From positions 76,167 to 112,666 of the forward strand of contig NW_003209261.1 of NCBI RefSeq assembly GCF_000006405.1: a stretch of DNA of 36,500 nucleotides, written 5' to 3'. Positions 35,498 through 36,500 of this stretch are shown in pieces (positions within the stretch are counted from its first letter, which is position 1; each line of letters starts with the position of its first letter). This stretch comes from Perkinsus marinus ATCC 50983. Its lineage: Eukaryota; Perkinsozoa; Perkinsida; Perkinsidae. Made by a program: the position numbers and the translations under genes. Below the pieces are notes generated by a model. It saw only the letters and a list, made by a program, of their open reading frames with translations, ran no database searches and was not told the origin of the DNA.

Positions 35498-36500
35498 ATG
35501 GCGCGTAGGAGCCGTAGCAGAAGCAACAGCAGCAGCATCAGGAGCAGCAGTAGCCGTGGTCGTCGCTCTGATGTCTCTAGGAGTCGCTCGAGAAGTGGAT
35601 CTCGTCAAGGTCGTAAGGAAAAGGGTCGTTCTGAGAAGAGAGCGAGGTCGGATTCTAGAGACCGCAAATCTCCGTCAAATCGCAAATCTTTGGACCGTGA
35701 TTACTCCCCGCGACACAAGGATTCCCGTTCGAGATCTACTGAGAAGAGTCGTTCTAAGGAGGTGGTGGTTGATGATGATGGTCGATCTGCATCGAGAAGT
35801 GTGGAGAAGTCGCGATCGAAGAGTCGCCAGGTTATCGATGATAAAGAGAGTGAGAAAAGATCTCGCAGTAGGTCTATGTCGAGCAGGAAGGATGCTACCT
35901 CCAAGGAACGTAGGGCGTCTCGTTCTAGATCACAATCGAGCAGTGACGTGAGTGATGTTGATAGAACCAAGCCTAGGATGAGGAGAGATAGTCGTGCTGA
36001 TAGTCGGGTTGGTGAGATTGATAAAGTCATTGGAGAGGTCGTGGAGGATGCTATACACAAGCAACGTATTGTTGAGGCGGAGGATTTCCTTGAGGACTCA
36101 CTGACGATGAGATTGTTGTATTCTGTCTTGGATAGGTCTGGTAGAAAATTCCTAGAGGATGTCCTCTACGAGACGGTCCATTCGATCAATCAGGATGTGA
36201 GATCTCGCAGGGACATCAGGATTCCTCAGAAATATGTTGGTATACGCGTGAAGAGGGTGGTCCAGAGGAAGGAGGATGATATGGCATTCAGGCGTAGGGT
36301 CGTGGCGCGTGATAATAGATCCAGAAGGAGGGAGCGCTCTTATTCGAGGTCTTCTTCGAGGTCGAGAAGTCGTCATCATAGGATCTCGGTGTCGGACATG
36401 TGTGACCGCTACAGTCTGGACGCGGAATGCGAGGACAGATTAAGGGAGCTCAGTCAGGAACAGCTGTCTCGTGTATTTGGACCGGATCTGCTTATCCGTG
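35498..36500 (+). CDS. RS-rich protein paralog 3, single exon, runs off the window (at least 334 aa)
   Basis: Begins MARRSRSRSNSSSIRSSSSR and stays open to the window edge. The N-terminal RS/RD region is much longer (about 165 residues) than in the other two. The conserved domain reads EAEDFLEDSLTMRLLYSVLD, KFLEDVLYETVHSINQDVRS, RRDIRIPQKYVGIRVKRVVQ. A second RS spacer precedes ISVSDMCDRYSLDAECEDRL, RELSQEQLSRVFGPDLLIR, where the window ends. The missing part should hold the LxARIRD-type end if it follows paralog 2. Acceptor-like GTCTCAG ends 39 nt before the ATG. Confidence 0.82.
   Translation, partial: MARRSRSRSNSSSIRSSSSRGRRSDVSRSRSRSGSRQGRKEKGRSEKRARSDSRDRKSPSNRKSLDRDYSPRHKDSRSRSTEKSRSKEVVVDDDGRSASRSVEKSRSKSRQVIDDKESEKRSRSRSMSSRKDATSKERRASRSRSQSSSDVSDVDRTKPRMRRDSRADSRVGEIDKVIGEVVEDAIHKQRIVEAEDFLEDSLTMRLLYSVLDRSGRKFLEDVLYETVHSINQDVRSRRDIRIPQKYVGIRVKRVVQRKEDDMAFRRRVVARDNRSRRRERSYSRSSSRSRSRHHRISVSDMCDRYSLDAECEDRLRELSQEQLSRVFGPDLLIR

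Noticed and set aside
1-36500. CRISPR array, bacterial operon, rRNA or viral/retroelement features
   Set aside because: No regularly spaced repeats, Shine-Dalgarno-led gene strings, rRNA segments, reverse transcriptase, integrase or capsid motifs were seen on either strand.

Overview
The window is nuclear DNA from a compact, intron-rich protist genome. Intron-split genes lie on both strands, often a few hundred bases apart. Introns are GT-AG and mostly 41-90 nt. Chaining exons by family homology gave eight multi-exon models; in each the exon lengths sum to a multiple of three. The best lineage clue is the array of RS-rich proteins at the right end: their C-terminal segment resembles a tail motif I associate with dinoflagellate and Perkinsus RNA-binding proteins. 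I infer a myzozoan alveolate, perhaps Perkinsus-like, with moderate to low confidence.

Layout. 1-2808: end of a beta-propeller-like gene, then a 1,119-bp unit present twice in tandem. 2809-5406: weak candidate exons, one small unrecognised gene (3937-4558) and a tRNA-like sequence. 5407-10086 (+): HBS1-type ribosome-rescue GTPase, 18 exons. 10639-11625 (-): degenerate Rab-like GTPase, 5 exons. 12038-16023 (-): P450-reductase-type diflavin reductase, 17 exons. 16449-16719 (-): small, possibly N-myristoylated protein. 16782-21589 (-): CNNM-type CBS-domain transporter, 17 exons, with a MITE-like element in an intron. 22631-25762 (+): membrane-anchored histidine acid phosphatase, 13 exons. 26009-27036 (+): four-helix membrane protein. 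27388-29964 (+): single-exon OSCA/CSC1 mechanosensitive channel. 30365-31126 (+): DUF4286-type protein. 31607-32872 (+): Alba-domain protein. 33276 to window end (+): three tandem single-exon RS-rich paralogs, the last cut by the window edge.

The genes do not form a pathway; this is an ordinary eukaryotic neighbourhood. The outstanding signal is in the introns. Of 75 resolved introns, about 13 carry a tRNA T-arm/B-box-like sequence (GGTTCGANNCC type, either orientation). Another 4-6 carry an A-box-like motif (GTGGCGCRGTGACGG). In one 77-nt intron nearly the whole intron resembles a tRNA-Gln(UUG), and a 75-nt intron resembles a tRNA-Met. This suggests introns seeded by tRNA-derived sequence, or a tRNA-derived SINE family acting as introners. 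Other items of note are a Rab-like protein with Asn at the P-loop Ser/Thr position, a four-copy dispersed ~150-bp repeat, and the RS paralog array.

All exon models were assembled by eye from the sequence; no database search was run.
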